Shown here piece after piece: positions 46,779 to 55,375 of a stretch of DNA of 64,000 nt. Every line of letters starts with the position of its first letter. Position 1 is the stretch's first letter. The stretch is from CATQHP01 sp965205595 (GTDB taxonomy: Bacteria; Acidobacteriota; Terriglobia; Bryobacterales; UBA6623). Under the pieces are notes generated by a model. That model saw only the letters and a list, made by a program, of their open reading frames with translations. It was not told the DNA's origin and ran no database searches. The DNA is taken from the NCBI GenBank assembly GCA_965205595.1, contig CBDBHI010000030.1:310001-374000 (forward strand). The letters are read 5' to 3'. The translations under genes and the position numbers were made by a program.

Positions 46779-49700
46779 CTAGGCGGCCCGCGCCTCAGGC
46801 ATCACTTCCCAGGTGGAATCGGGGTTGTAGCGCTGAAACTCGTAGGTTGTCGGATCGACCGCCAGGAGGTTTACCCACTGATTATGGAACAACTGTTGAA
46901 GAACTGCATGCCGTTCGATAATCGACGATATCCGACTGGTGGGGGCCTCGATAATCGCCAGCAAACGCATTGGTTCATGGTAGTGCACGGCCCCGTCATT
47001 GACGCTTTGCAAGGGTAGGCCGCCCTGAATATCGCTTTGGCTGCCCAGCATGACACCCACGCCGCCAACCACGTTGTGAAGCACCTTCGTGCCGCTGCCG
47101 TACACCCACGGATCGACGGCCGAAAAATAGTACTCGGTGTTGATCCATTCGCCGACGATCAGCGGAGCGGTCATGATTTTTTCAAGTAGCGCGCCATCGG
47201 GGTCGGACTCGGGATCGTAGGAGTTTAAGAATGCACGCCCGTCCAGAGAGAGGCCCGCCGTGAAGCGTCGCCGTCCGATGACGAAGGCTGCATTGCTCGA
47301 AAGGCCCCATTCCGGCCGCGCGTTTGACCAATCATCCCCGCGCTCGCGCGCATGCGTGAAGGCCTTTTCGGCCGATATGCCCGCGGGGGCTTGCGGGAGC
47401 CGTTTTAATCGCTCGAGAGCTTGGCTCGCGCCGGCTTTCTCTGCGTCGCTGGTTAGCAGTTTGAAGTCTTCGGCGTGGCTCGACGGTAGGTCGGCGACGT
47501 CGTAGAACGAGAGTCGATCAGTCGTCGTGTCGTGCCTACCCGCCAGGAACCAGACGTCCTCTGGGATCGTCAAGCCCGTCGCCGCCAGCTCGCGCCGCAC
47601 GTCTGGGTTGTTCGCCATCGTCGAGAACACACGGGCATTGGGATCACCGTTGGCGCCGCCACAAGCCCCGCAATTGTAAGCCGCGGCATAGGGGTTGTTG
47701 TCAGAGACGGCTCCGTGGCCGCAAACGACGACCAGTCGGCCGAAATTCTTCGTCAACCCGATGACCCTGAGCCCTCCGCCTACGATGGCCGCTTGTTCTT
47801 CCAGGGCGAATCCTGTCGGAATTGTCGGCGAGTTGTGGTTCGATTCGTTCGCCGAGGGTTCGATTCTGTCCGCCGGTATCCGGGTTTGTACGGAACTTTC
47901 GAAGCGCTGCCTAATTCGGCCTCGCAGTGCTCTGTAGGGCTTCTGAATCAACGTCTTGCCCATCAAGCCAACGCTGAAAAGCAATCCCATCACGTCAATG
48001 AGCATGTAGGAACTTATGGGATTCGCTTTCAAGTCGTGAAATAGCCCATCTCCCAAGCGCCGCCAACGCGTCCCGGACGCATAGGCCTCTAGCGGCGCTT
48101 GCTGCCCCAACCGAGGCGTTTCATGCACTGCGAATGACGGCTTGAGCAACACGGGGCATAGAGCGAGACGACCCGCGCTGTCGAAGGCCTGGTGGCTGAT
48201 AGGAACTCCGAAAAATCCCGCAGACCCAAACGTTTCGTACGGTCCCTGCGACTCGATATAGCGGCGAAACGGTTCCGATCGCGCATCGATACAAAAAATT
48301 AGCTGCGCATGCGGGCGACCGTCCTGCTCGCGAATCGTTCCCGCGTGAGTCTGCAGCTTTCCGACCAGCGTTTCACGGTACGAGTCTTCGTACGCTTCGA
48401 GCCAAACGGGCCCATGGTCCTCCCGCGGAAACGCGTCCAACCAGCCCAAGAGCGTACGTGCGTCGTCCGGCTGCAGCTCGCGGAGTGCGGCAGCATCGAG
48501 TTGCAATTGTTTTGCAAGTTGAAACAACGGCCATGCATCCCCGCACATTGCGAGGGTCTGCTCGCCGGCGGAGTGCCCATCCTCAGCGGCCAGCGTCAAA
48601 CACTCGTCGGGGTTCCTCTGCCAGTAGGAGCAAATTTCGGTAAGCGTCCCCGCAATCCCCCACTCACGCCGACAGTGCGCCTCGACAAGCTCGGCCTCAT
48701 AAAAGAGCCGCACGGCCAAATATTGCACGAGATCAATCGGATGTTCGTGCTGACCCGGGTACTCGGGGTTCTCGTCGAGCCAACGCACGAATCCGGTCCA
48801 ACCTGCTAGTTGCGCGAACTGCCGCGACTGGTACTCCCGCCAGCGATCCGCCGGAACTTCGAGTCGATTCAACAAGAGTGCGATCGTATCCTCGGGCGAA
48901 TCAGGCAGATCGCGAACCTTTTGAGAAAAGTTCTTGATGCCGAGAAACCGGCACGAAATGTCACGCGACGCAAGCTGCCGCCAAGCTTCATAGAAGCCCC
49001 GCCCTCGCGAAGGCATCTGCCAGTCGGCTAGACCCTCATCGAGAAAGGCCGCGGACCATTTCATCATTTGGCCGTTGATCTGATCGACAACCGCAACGTC
49101 GCTGAGCGTCTCCAGCCAATCGCTGAGTGTCCGCTGTGCCGGCAAAGTCACTTCGGGCGGTTCTGCCGTTTCTACATCCGCGTGCCCATGAGAATCGTGA
49201 TCGAGATCTTCGTCGATACCGAAAGCAGCGAGCGAACTCGTCCAGAGATCGCGGTCAGGCCGCTCGGTCAGGGCTTCCGTAGTCAATGTCCAGGTCAGCA
49301 GCGAGGGCTCTAAACGGTCGATTCCAAACAAGAGGTGGCAACGAGATACTTCCGATTGAGAGATTTCTCGGGAACCTACCCGTACAACTGATTGCGAGTC
49401 CGTGGTCGGACCCACACGCCGCATGGCGCGCTCGACGCTCTCATTCGTGATGCGTCCGTTTTGATAAAACTGGCGGTATTCTTCGTTCGGCAGATAGCCG
49501 CGTCCGCCCAACAAGCGATTGCCCGCTCGTACGGCTTCATCAAAAGGCAATTGCTCGAACCCGCGAATCGGGTTGCGGTAGGCAAAAGTCTTCAACGGCC
49601 ACGACTGGGCGATCGACTGGCAGGCCTCGGTGACTTGCCCGCGCAGAGCTTTCCGCTCTTCGGCCGACAAAGTCGGCCGGCCGCTGGATACTTGTGGCAT
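46779..49700 (-). CDS. dabA: DabA, inorganic-carbon-accumulation zinc subunit (DUF2309)
   Basis: 973 residues, normal to long for DabA. The beta-carbonic-anhydrase-like zinc ligands are all visible: Cys and Asp in LIFCIDARSEPFRRYIES (~residue 468-475), His in VVVCGHGAVSDNNPYAAA (~658-675) and Cys in YNCGACGGANGDPNARVF. The C-terminus has LSLDGRAFLNSYDPE and the quinone-like LPLQSVNDGAVHYHEPMRL. DabA works with an ion-channel protein DabB to hydrate CO2 vectorially using a cation gradient. No single DabB is adjacent; instead the Mrp module plus nuoL/nuoM should supply that function. Preceded by sulP (74 bp), followed by mrpE. Confidence 0.93.
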   Translation of the reverse strand: MPQVSSGRPTLSAEERKALRGQVTEACQSIAQSWPLKTFAYRNPIRGFEQLPFDEAVRAGNRLLGGRGYLPNEEYRQFYQNGRITNESVERAMRRVGPTTDSQSVVRVGSREISQSEVSRCHLLFGIDRLEPSLLTWTLTTEALTERPDRDLWTSSLAAFGIDEDLDHDSHGHADVETAEPPEVTLPAQRTLSDWLETLSDVAVVDQINGQMMKWSAAFLDEGLADWQMPSRGRGFYEAWRQLASRDISCRFLGIKNFSQKVRDLPDSPEDTIALLLNRLEVPADRWREYQSRQFAQLAGWTGFVRWLDENPEYPGQHEHPIDLVQYLAVRLFYEAELVEAHCRREWGIAGTLTEICSYWQRNPDECLTLAAEDGHSAGEQTLAMCGDAWPLFQLAKQLQLDAAALRELQPDDARTLLGWLDAFPREDHGPVWLEAYEDSYRETLVGKLQTHAGTIREQDGRPHAQLIFCIDARSEPFRRYIESQGPYETFGSAGFFGVPISHQAFDSAGRLALCPVLLKPSFAVHETPRLGQQAPLEAYASGTRWRRLGDGLFHDLKANPISSYMLIDVMGLLFSVGLMGKTLIQKPYRALRGRIRQRFESSVQTRIPADRIEPSANESNHNSPTIPTGFALEEQAAIVGGGLRVIGLTKNFGRLVVVCGHGAVSDNNPYAAAYNCGACGGANGDPNARVFSTMANNPDVRRELAATGLTIPEDVWFLAGRHDTTTDRLSFYDVADLPSSHAEDFKLLTSDAEKAGASQALERLKRLPQAPAGISAEKAFTHARERGDDWSNARPEWGLSSNAAFVIGRRRFTAGLSLDGRAFLNSYDPESDPDGALLEKIMTAPLIVGEWINTEYYFSAVDPWVYGSGTKVLHNVVGGVGVMLGSQSDIQGGLPLQSVNDGAVHYHEPMRLLAIIEAPTSRISSIIERHAVLQQLFHNQWVNLLAVDPTTYEFQRYNPDSTWEVMPEARAA

Positions 49701-49774
49701 TTCGATAGGCCCTTATGGCTATTTTATTTCTTCTCGCGGACTACGTGTCTTCATGCCCCATTGGCGGCGCCCGC

Positions 49775-51415
49775 CTAACGTTTGACGCGATCGGCTGTCG
49801 GATAGTCCGAGAGTGCTTGATGCGATTCCAGTCCCCTGATAACTAGCACGGAATCGCGCTCCTCAAACTCCTTTTGCGTCTCCTGAAGGTTCTCCATGAC
49901 CGTATGGTCGACAAGAACTGTATCTGAAAGATCAAGGACAACGGACGACTCTACCTTTAATTTTTCCAATCGCTGGTTTAGTCCGATCCACGTGCTGAAG
50001 ATGGCGGAATCCTTCACGCTGACGATCACGCCCTCCTTTTCGCTGCTCTGGACGTCAAGCTTCAGTCGAAAGAGCGAGCGGAGGGGTGCGCCGTTGATCA
50101 GGTGAATCACAGCGTTGACAAAAATGCCGATCCCGATTCCGACCAGTAGATCGGTTGCAAGCACACCAAAGATGGTCGCGACAAAAATGATCAACTGCTG
50201 CCGACCGACCTTGTACATGTGGACAAACTCTTGCGGCGAAGCGAGTCGAAATCCGGTAAAAACGAGCATCGCACCCAGCGCCGCCAGCGGGATCTGATTG
50301 ATCAGTGCGGGCACCAGAGCAACGGCCCCAAGGAGAAACACCCCGTGGTACATATTCGCGAATCGCGTTTTCGCTCCGTTGTCGATATTCGCTTTGCTAC
50401 GTACGATCTCGGAGATCATCGGCAAGCCGCCAACAAAGGCCGCGACCGTGTTCCCGATACCGACCGCTAACATGTCGCGGTCATGGTTGGTCTTTCGTCG
50501 CCAGGGGTCGATCGCGTCAACCGCTTTCGCGCTTAAAAGAGACTCTAGGCTCCCAATAATTGCGAACAGGACAATGTACTTCAATCCGATGCTGGTGACG
50601 ACACCCGAGAAGTCGGGAAATGTGATCGCGGTGAACATGTTCTGAGGCACGTTGACAAGCAAGTCCGTCCCCAAGGCGTGTTCCCCTCTGCCGAACGAAT
50701 AGGTATGCTCCCTCCCCACTTCGAAATACATTCCCAAGGGGACCGTGATCATCAAAACGACCATCGGAGCGGGGATCATTTGTAGGGCTCTAACCGGGAT
50801 GAATCGATACCCGAACATGATGACGAGACTGATGACGCCGATCAGCCCGATGATGGGATTCATATTCGCAATGAACTGAGGAATTTTGCCGAGCAGTTGA
50901 AGCGGGGTTCCTTCGGAGCTCAAGCCCATGGTGACGGGAAACTGTTTGGCAATGATGATCACACCGATCGAGGCGAGCAATCCGTGCACGGCCGCGGTCG
51001 GGAAAAATTCTCCCAGAACGCCGGCGCGAAACAGTCCGAGGAAGATCTGAATGACTCCCGCGACGACGCCGACGCCGAGCGCTAGGCGGTAAGCCTGGAG
51101 GTCCGCCGCCGGGTCCCGTCCGGCAGTAAATCCGAAATCGGTGACGCACCCGATTGCAATGACGATGAGGCCGGCGGCGGGCCCCTTGATCGTGAGTTCA
51201 GAGTTGCTAAAGAACGTGGCCAGCAGGCCCCCGATAATTGCCGTGAAGATACCGGAAATAGCTGGGTATCCGCAGGCAACGGCGATTCCAAGGCAAAGGG
51301 GAAGAGCGATCAGGAATACAAGAAAACCCGACAACAGGTCGGCGCTCCAGTGATCGCGAAAACCGCTGAGCGTGCCTCTTGGTGTCTCGTTTGATTGCAA
51401 TTTAGCCTCCGCCAC
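49775..51415 (-). CDS. SulP-family anion/bicarbonate transporter with STAS domain
   Basis: 546 residues: ~12-14 helices (DLLSGFLVFLIALPLCLGIAVACGYP opens the SulP fold; GLLATFFSNSELTIKGPAAG is the substrate-site region) and a C-terminal STAS domain from ~residue 445 (SSVVLDLSDTVLVDHTVMENL). Family members carry sulfate, bicarbonate or other anions; BicA is a bicarbonate carrier. Its place as first gene before dabA makes bicarbonate the favoured substrate, an inference from context. GTG start. Confidence 0.9.
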   Translation of the reverse strand: MAEAKLQSNETPRGTLSGFRDHWSADLLSGFLVFLIALPLCLGIAVACGYPAISGIFTAIIGGLLATFFSNSELTIKGPAAGLIVIAIGCVTDFGFTAGRDPAADLQAYRLALGVGVVAGVIQIFLGLFRAGVLGEFFPTAAVHGLLASIGVIIIAKQFPVTMGLSSEGTPLQLLGKIPQFIANMNPIIGLIGVISLVIMFGYRFIPVRALQMIPAPMVVLMITVPLGMYFEVGREHTYSFGRGEHALGTDLLVNVPQNMFTAITFPDFSGVVTSIGLKYIVLFAIIGSLESLLSAKAVDAIDPWRRKTNHDRDMLAVGIGNTVAAFVGGLPMISEIVRSKANIDNGAKTRFANMYHGVFLLGAVALVPALINQIPLAALGAMLVFTGFRLASPQEFVHMYKVGRQQLIIFVATIFGVLATDLLVGIGIGIFVNAVIHLINGAPLRSLFRLKLDVQSSEKEGVIVSVKDSAIFSTWIGLNQRLEKLKVESSVVLDLSDTVLVDHTVMENLQETQKEFEERDSVLVIRGLESHQALSDYPTADRVKR

Positions 51416-51513
51416 AGTCTATCGCGTATCCGTCAGGTTACTGGCTAGTGAAGTCTTGAGTGGCCGCCAAAGAAAAAGTATCTGGCACTTGGATGGAGTC
51501 GAGACATCAATAT

Positions 51514-51544
51514 TTTATAGTCGCTGTAGGTCGCCCGTCGTCAA
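51514..51544 (-). promoter_or_regulatory. Possible promoter of the sulP-dabA-mrp-nuo operon
   Basis: Minus-strand TTGACG (51539-51544) and TATAAA (51514-51519) with a long 19-nt spacer, ~100 nt before the sulP start. The only promoter-like pair in the 51416-51653 gap. Confidence 0.3.
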
Positions 51545-51653
51545 CCTGACAGCACCCGACACGACGGAGCGGCCAATTGCTGCGTTTGTGGCTGAAACGC
51601 AGGACGGCGTTTGAACGTGTCATGGGAGTTTCAGGAGGCCCAGGTCGGTCTCC

Positions 51654-51842
51654 TCAGCGGGCTTGTTGCTCAAGACGTTGCTTGATCTGACTCTCGGCTG
51701 TTCCCAACTCCCCTTCCGGATCCGCGCCCAGGCTGATTGGAGCGCCACAATGAATGCATTCGGCACACCAAGCCGGCGTCGCCAAGTTGCATCTACGGCA
51801 GCCCGTCTGTTCGAGTGACTTCTGAGTTCTTTTAAACGTCAC
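51654..51842 (-). CDS. Small zinc-ribbon-like protein
   Basis: 62 residues from GTG 51842, which sits 9 nt after a strong AGGAGG; the ATG at 51851 is immediately against the AGGAGG and is unlikely. Two Cys pairs, CRRC and CAECIHC-GAPI, suggest a treble-clef or zinc-ribbon fold; the tail is acidic then Gln/Arg-rich. Function unknown. Head region divergent from nothing; same strand as the Dab operon 238 bp downstream. Confidence 0.5.
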   Translation of the reverse strand: MTFKRTQKSLEQTGCRRCNLATPAWCAECIHCGAPISLGADPEGELGTAESQIKQRLEQQAR

Positions 51843-51994
51843 TTGGTGCATCCTCCTCTTTCTCTTTCACAACGCATCGAGGGCATGGCTCGATTTCAGC
51901 CGACGCCCCTTCGGGCTCCCAATCTCCCACACCTAGCCCAATGCTAAGCGGCGCAACACCTTAAGGTCAAATAGATTATTACGTAATCATATAC

Positions 51995-52023
51995 TTGACA
52001 CAAGGTCATCATTGTAGTACACT
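51995..52023 (+). promoter_or_regulatory. Promoter TTGACA-N17-TACACT
   Basis: Consensus -35 at 51995-52000 and near-consensus -10 at 52018-52023, ~155 nt upstream of the IS1595 transposase. The transcript would run antisense through the small gene at 52022-52174. Confidence 0.55.
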
Positions 52024-52174
52024 AGTCTTGTGAGTTGGTTAACTTCTTTTCTTTCAGTTCTTTCGAGTCCTTCTCATGAGCTACTCTGTGAAGCTCCTCA
52101 CGCGCCTTCTTCGGGAAGATCCTTTTCAGGGCTTCTTCCGTTGTCAGATCCTTCGCTGGTTTCTTTCTAGGCAT
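52022..52174 (-). CDS. 50-residue Lys/Glu-rich small protein, divergent from IS1595 transposase
   Basis: Clean frame of 50 codons plus TAG: starts MPRKKPAKDLTTEEALKRIF and continues PKKAREELHRVAHEKD to KKLTNSQD. The amphipathic, highly charged composition and absence of rare oddities look like a real small helical protein. Start codon is only 4 bp from the transposase start on the other strand, and the transposase 5' leader lies opposite it. Base composition is AT-richer than the host genes, like the transposase. Probably an IS1595 passenger or an antisense-controlled partner. Function unknown. Confidence 0.5.
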   Translation of the reverse strand: MPRKKPAKDLTTEEALKRIFPKKAREELHRVAHEKDSKELKEKKLTNSQD

Positions 52175-52178
52175 AACT

Positions 52179-53069
52179 ATGAGCACTGCCAATATCGACT
52201 TAATGACTTTGATGGACCGCTTCCACTCCGAGGAAAAGTGCTTGGAGTATTTAGAAGGTCTCCGCTGGCCGGATGGCGTCCACTGTCCCCGTTGTGACTC
52301 TGATAAGATTTCACGGATTGTAAAACGTGCCCAATACGATTGTGATTCATGCCGCTACCAGTTCTCCGTCAAGGCAGGAACAATTTTCCATGACTCCCAC
52401 TTGCCACTGCGTAAGTGGTTCGCCGCTGTCTATTTGATGTGTGAGGCACGCAAAGGGGTTTCGGCTAACCAGTTGAAAAGAACGTTGAAGGTCGCCTACA
52501 AGACCGCGTGGTACCTCTGCCACCGTATTCGAGCAGCACTGAAGGATGCTGATACCAAACCTCTTGACGACACTGTTGAAGTTGACGAGACATTTGTTGG
52601 CGGAAAGATCAGAGGTAGGGGACGAGGGTACCGCGACAACAAAGATATGGTACTTGGTGCTATTGAGCGTGGCGGCTCTATCCGGCTGAGGGTTGAAAAG
52701 AGAAGGGACCGAAAGACACTTCACAAATTTATTGAGGATACTGCCCCAGATGCTAAACGGGTGTTCACTGATGACTTTCCAGCCTACAAGGGCATTGCTG
52801 ACGAGAAGACACAACACGAAACGGTGAACCATTCGGCTGACGAGTATGTCCGTGGTGATGTCCATACGAATAGCATTGAAGGGGCCTTCTCGCTCTTCAA
52901 GCGGTCGATTGTAGGCGCTTACCATCAAGTCAGCACCAAGCACCTTCCAGCGTACCTAGACGAGTTTGAGTTCCGGTTTGACAATCGTGATAACCCATAT
53001 CTGTTCCGGGATACACTGCTGCGGTTGATTGGATCTGAATCTCTGAAGTATGATGACTTGGTTGCATAA
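52179..53069 (+). CDS. IS1595-family transposase (ISXO2-like)
   Basis: 296 residues. N-terminal zinc ribbon GVHCPRCDSDKISR...YDCDSCRYQFS and the ISXO2-like DDE core: Asp-Glu in VEVDETFVGGKIRGRGRG, Asp in FTDDFPAYKGI, and HTNSIEGAFSLFKRSIVG with the Asn/Glu pair. Complete. IS ends were not resolved; the downstream neighbour IS256 begins within ~30 bp of its stop. Confidence 0.93.
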   Translation: MSTANIDLMTLMDRFHSEEKCLEYLEGLRWPDGVHCPRCDSDKISRIVKRAQYDCDSCRYQFSVKAGTIFHDSHLPLRKWFAAVYLMCEARKGVSANQLKRTLKVAYKTAWYLCHRIRAALKDADTKPLDDTVEVDETFVGGKIRGRGRGYRDNKDMVLGAIERGGSIRLRVEKRRDRKTLHKFIEDTAPDAKRVFTDDFPAYKGIADEKTQHETVNHSADEYVRGDVHTNSIEGAFSLFKRSIVGAYHQVSTKHLPAYLDEFEFRFDNRDNPYLFRDTLLRLIGSESLKYDDLVA

Positions 53070-53098
53070 CACACTCTAGGGTCGCCCAGATTTTGAGC

Positions 53099-54538
53099 TA
53101 GTCCCAGTCGTAGTTGAGGGTTGAGGAGCGGCGGTGTAGAGGGGCATTGTACTAGGCGACTTTCGGTTCGGCGGAGTCGGTTGGATTGAGGACGGCTTCG
53201 AGCATCCAGAGATCCTTATAGCCCATGATCTTGCGGAAGTTTTTCTCGGTATCCAGGAATGCCGCCGCCGCCCAACGGCGCACCATCGAAGCATCCTTCC
53301 AGCGCGTCACGCGACGTGTCCTCCGCCGCACGCCGGCGTTCGGACTCTCGACGATGTTGGTCGTCGCCAGACAACGATGCAACGACGGCGGCAATCCCAG
53401 GCGATTGATCGTGAAACACTCCTCGAGACCCTCGCGCAAACTCGCCGCCGCCTCGGGCCAGTCGCCCGCGTACCATTCGGCCAGCTTCTTGAGCCGCGCT
53501 TGACCGTCCTTGGCTTCGAGCCGCCAGGCCGCGCGGATTGCCGCTTTGGCCTGATCCTGTTCGGCCTTCGGCAGCCTGTCGAGAACGTTGCGCAGCTTGT
53601 GGGCGCGACAACGCTGCACCGGGGCGTCACCAAAGATTTTGTGCACTGCCGCGCGTAAAGCCTTCGATCCATCGAGTACAAAAAGCCTCTTTTTCGCGGG
53701 CGAGACTCCACGCTCGACCAAGCCTGTCAACAGGTCCTCGGCCGCCGCCGCGTTCTCCGTCGCCGCGTGTTGCAAGCCCAGTACGTGCTTGTTCCCTTCC
53801 GCGTCCACCCCCACGGCCGCTAAAACCGTGTGTCCCGAGAAAATCAGGCCGTCCACGTAGATCACCAGCAAGTCCACGTCATCGAAACGGCGCGCGAATA
53901 GTTCGTCGATTTTCTTTTCCGCAGCCTCGATGGTGTCGCGACTTATCGCCGATTTAGACACGCCGACGGTGTCGGCCATTTCGCCGATTACTCCCGCATA
54001 CTGACGCGTCGAGACGCCTTTCATCAAGATATCCAGCATGCGCGAGCCTAGCCGCTCGTCGTCTTGCAGGGATTCGTAGGCGGGCACTTTGACCTCGCCG
54101 CCGGAGCGTTTGCGCAAGCGCGGCTTGGCCACCCGCAGCTTGCGATCGCTTAGATTCACGCGGCCCGATTGCCGTCCCCAGCGCAGCACGTCGCCGTCGC
54201 GCTTCTTGCCGGGTTGGGCGAGTTCGCCTCCGGTGACCTGCTGGGCAGAGAGTTCGAGCACGGCTTGGATGGCGGCGCGGCCGGTGACGTCGATGACCTC
54301 GTCGACGGCTCCCTGGCATTGTTCGATGAGTTCGACGAGGGGCAGCATGAGCTGCGCGTTTTGGCTGAGCAGACGCGTGAGCTCCTCGGGCCTCAGCCGC
54401 TGCTGCTTGGCGGAATCAAGAATGTGATACGGTTTCTTCACGGCGGTTCTCCTTTGTGGTTAAAGATTTGCTCGATTCTCCCAGAGAACCAAGCTTGAGA
54501 ACCGCCGGCCCTTTATCCCCCAACTGAGCTCGGGACAA
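53099..54538. mobile_element. IS256-like element (approximate ends)
   Basis: Left TAGTCCCAGTCGTAGTTGAG and right (other strand) TTGTCCCGAGCTCAGTTGGG align over ~37 bp through GGCGGT at both sides, suggesting terminal repeats. No matching target duplication was found. Confidence 0.6.
53152..54441 (-). CDS. IS256-family (mutator-type) transposase
   Basis: 429 residues. DDE residues: Asp in LLVIYVDGLIFSGHTVLAAV, Asp in LFVLDGSKALRAAVHKIFG, Glu in ATTNIVESPNAGVRRRTRR; the CxxH-like CRAHKLRNVLDRLP segment is typical of the family. Intact and on the same strand as the downstream membrane gene. Confidence 0.93.
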   Translation of the reverse strand: MKKPYHILDSAKQQRLRPEELTRLLSQNAQLMLPLVELIEQCQGAVDEVIDVTGRAAIQAVLELSAQQVTGGELAQPGKKRDGDVLRWGRQSGRVNLSDRKLRVAKPRLRKRSGGEVKVPAYESLQDDERLGSRMLDILMKGVSTRQYAGVIGEMADTVGVSKSAISRDTIEAAEKKIDELFARRFDDVDLLVIYVDGLIFSGHTVLAAVGVDAEGNKHVLGLQHAATENAAAAEDLLTGLVERGVSPAKKRLFVLDGSKALRAAVHKIFGDAPVQRCRAHKLRNVLDRLPKAEQDQAKAAIRAAWRLEAKDGQARLKKLAEWYAGDWPEAAASLREGLEECFTINRLGLPPSLHRCLATTNIVESPNAGVRRRTRRVTRWKDASMVRRWAAAAFLDTEKNFRKIMGYKDLWMLEAVLNPTDSAEPKVA

Positions 54539-54556
54539 TTTCCAGATTTTTGATCT

Positions 54557-55375
54557 TCACCGCCGAAGCGTCGTCGTATGACCCCACATCCGCTCATCAA
54601 ACAAAGTTGTTCCAGGCTCACTTATTAAGTAGAATCTCTGCATCCAGAAATTGGCTCCGTCCACAACCCTGGAGTATTGGAGGACAACTCGCATTACCCT
54701 TGTCCCTCCTGGTCCGCTTGGATCAGTAATCACGGTATTCATCTGGCGTAATACATTACTGCAATCGACAGTAAACGACTCCCGTTTCTCACTAGGAAGG
54801 CTAGAGATTAGATACTCTTTGAGGCTTATACTATTTGGAAGTTTTAGCACAAGTCCATCAGCGTAGCTTGCAATGATACAGTGTGTTCTAATTCTTATAT
54901 CTTTCAAGTCAACAAGTCCAGAATTGAACACTTCTAGCCTAAATCGTCCTACCTCTTCATCAAAATCAACTCTGGACTTGGACTCTATCTTCACAACCGG
55001 GGGCGTAAGTGCCCTCAAGCGATCAATCTCAGTATTGGCGTTTACTAGATCCCCCCTCAACGTGGATAGATCAGACATCAACATGGAGTTTTGCTTTTTC
55101 TCTTCGGTGCTGATCCTGGCTGGAGTTACAAGAAATAACACCCATACAAAGACTGCCGCCGCCGCTAAGAGAATGTACTTTCCAGTTCTCTTCCAAGCAT
55201 CCAGGGAAGTTCGTTTTAGTTCTTTCATGCCTCCCTCCCGAAATGCTGTGGCAACATAAATAATTGCGACAAAGACGAAAGCAAGCAAAGGCTTGTCCGC
55301 TGCAATTGACCAAGTAGATTCAACAGACTTTTCAATCGCCAACTTCCAATAGGACAGCCAGTCAAAGAATGACAT
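54557..55375 (-). CDS. Two-helix membrane protein with coiled coil and beta domain (defence partner candidate)
   Basis: 272 residues, no family recognised. Helix 1 ~28-48 (PLLAFVFVAIIYVATAF), helix 2 ~66-86 (YILLAAAAVFVWVLFLV), a coiled-coil-like stretch ~92-125 (MLMSDLSTLRGDLVNANTEI), then a ~140-residue beta-rich domain (GRFRLEVFNSGLVDLKDIRI). Codon use is AT-richer than the chromosome, a sign of transfer. Starts inside the 3' end of the TIR-like gene with a 151-nt overlap in another frame, so the pair is probably cotranscribed. A membrane effector or anchor role is speculation. Confidence 0.6.
   Translation of the reverse strand: MSFFDWLSYWKLAIEKSVESTWSIAADKPLLAFVFVAIIYVATAFREGGMKELKRTSLDAWKRTGKYILLAAAAVFVWVLFLVTPARISTEEKKQNSMLMSDLSTLRGDLVNANTEIDRLRALTPPVVKIESKSRVDFDEEVGRFRLEVFNSGLVDLKDIRIRTHCIIASYADGLVLKLPNSISLKEYLISSLPSEKRESFTVDCSNVLRQMNTVITDPSGPGGTRVMRVVLQYSRVVDGANFWMQRFYLISEPGTTLFDERMWGHTTTLRR

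Noticed and set aside
52076..52297. Plus-strand reading frame ahead of the IS1595 transposase
   Set aside because: It overlaps the transposase start in another frame; the minus-strand 50-codon frame is far more protein-like.
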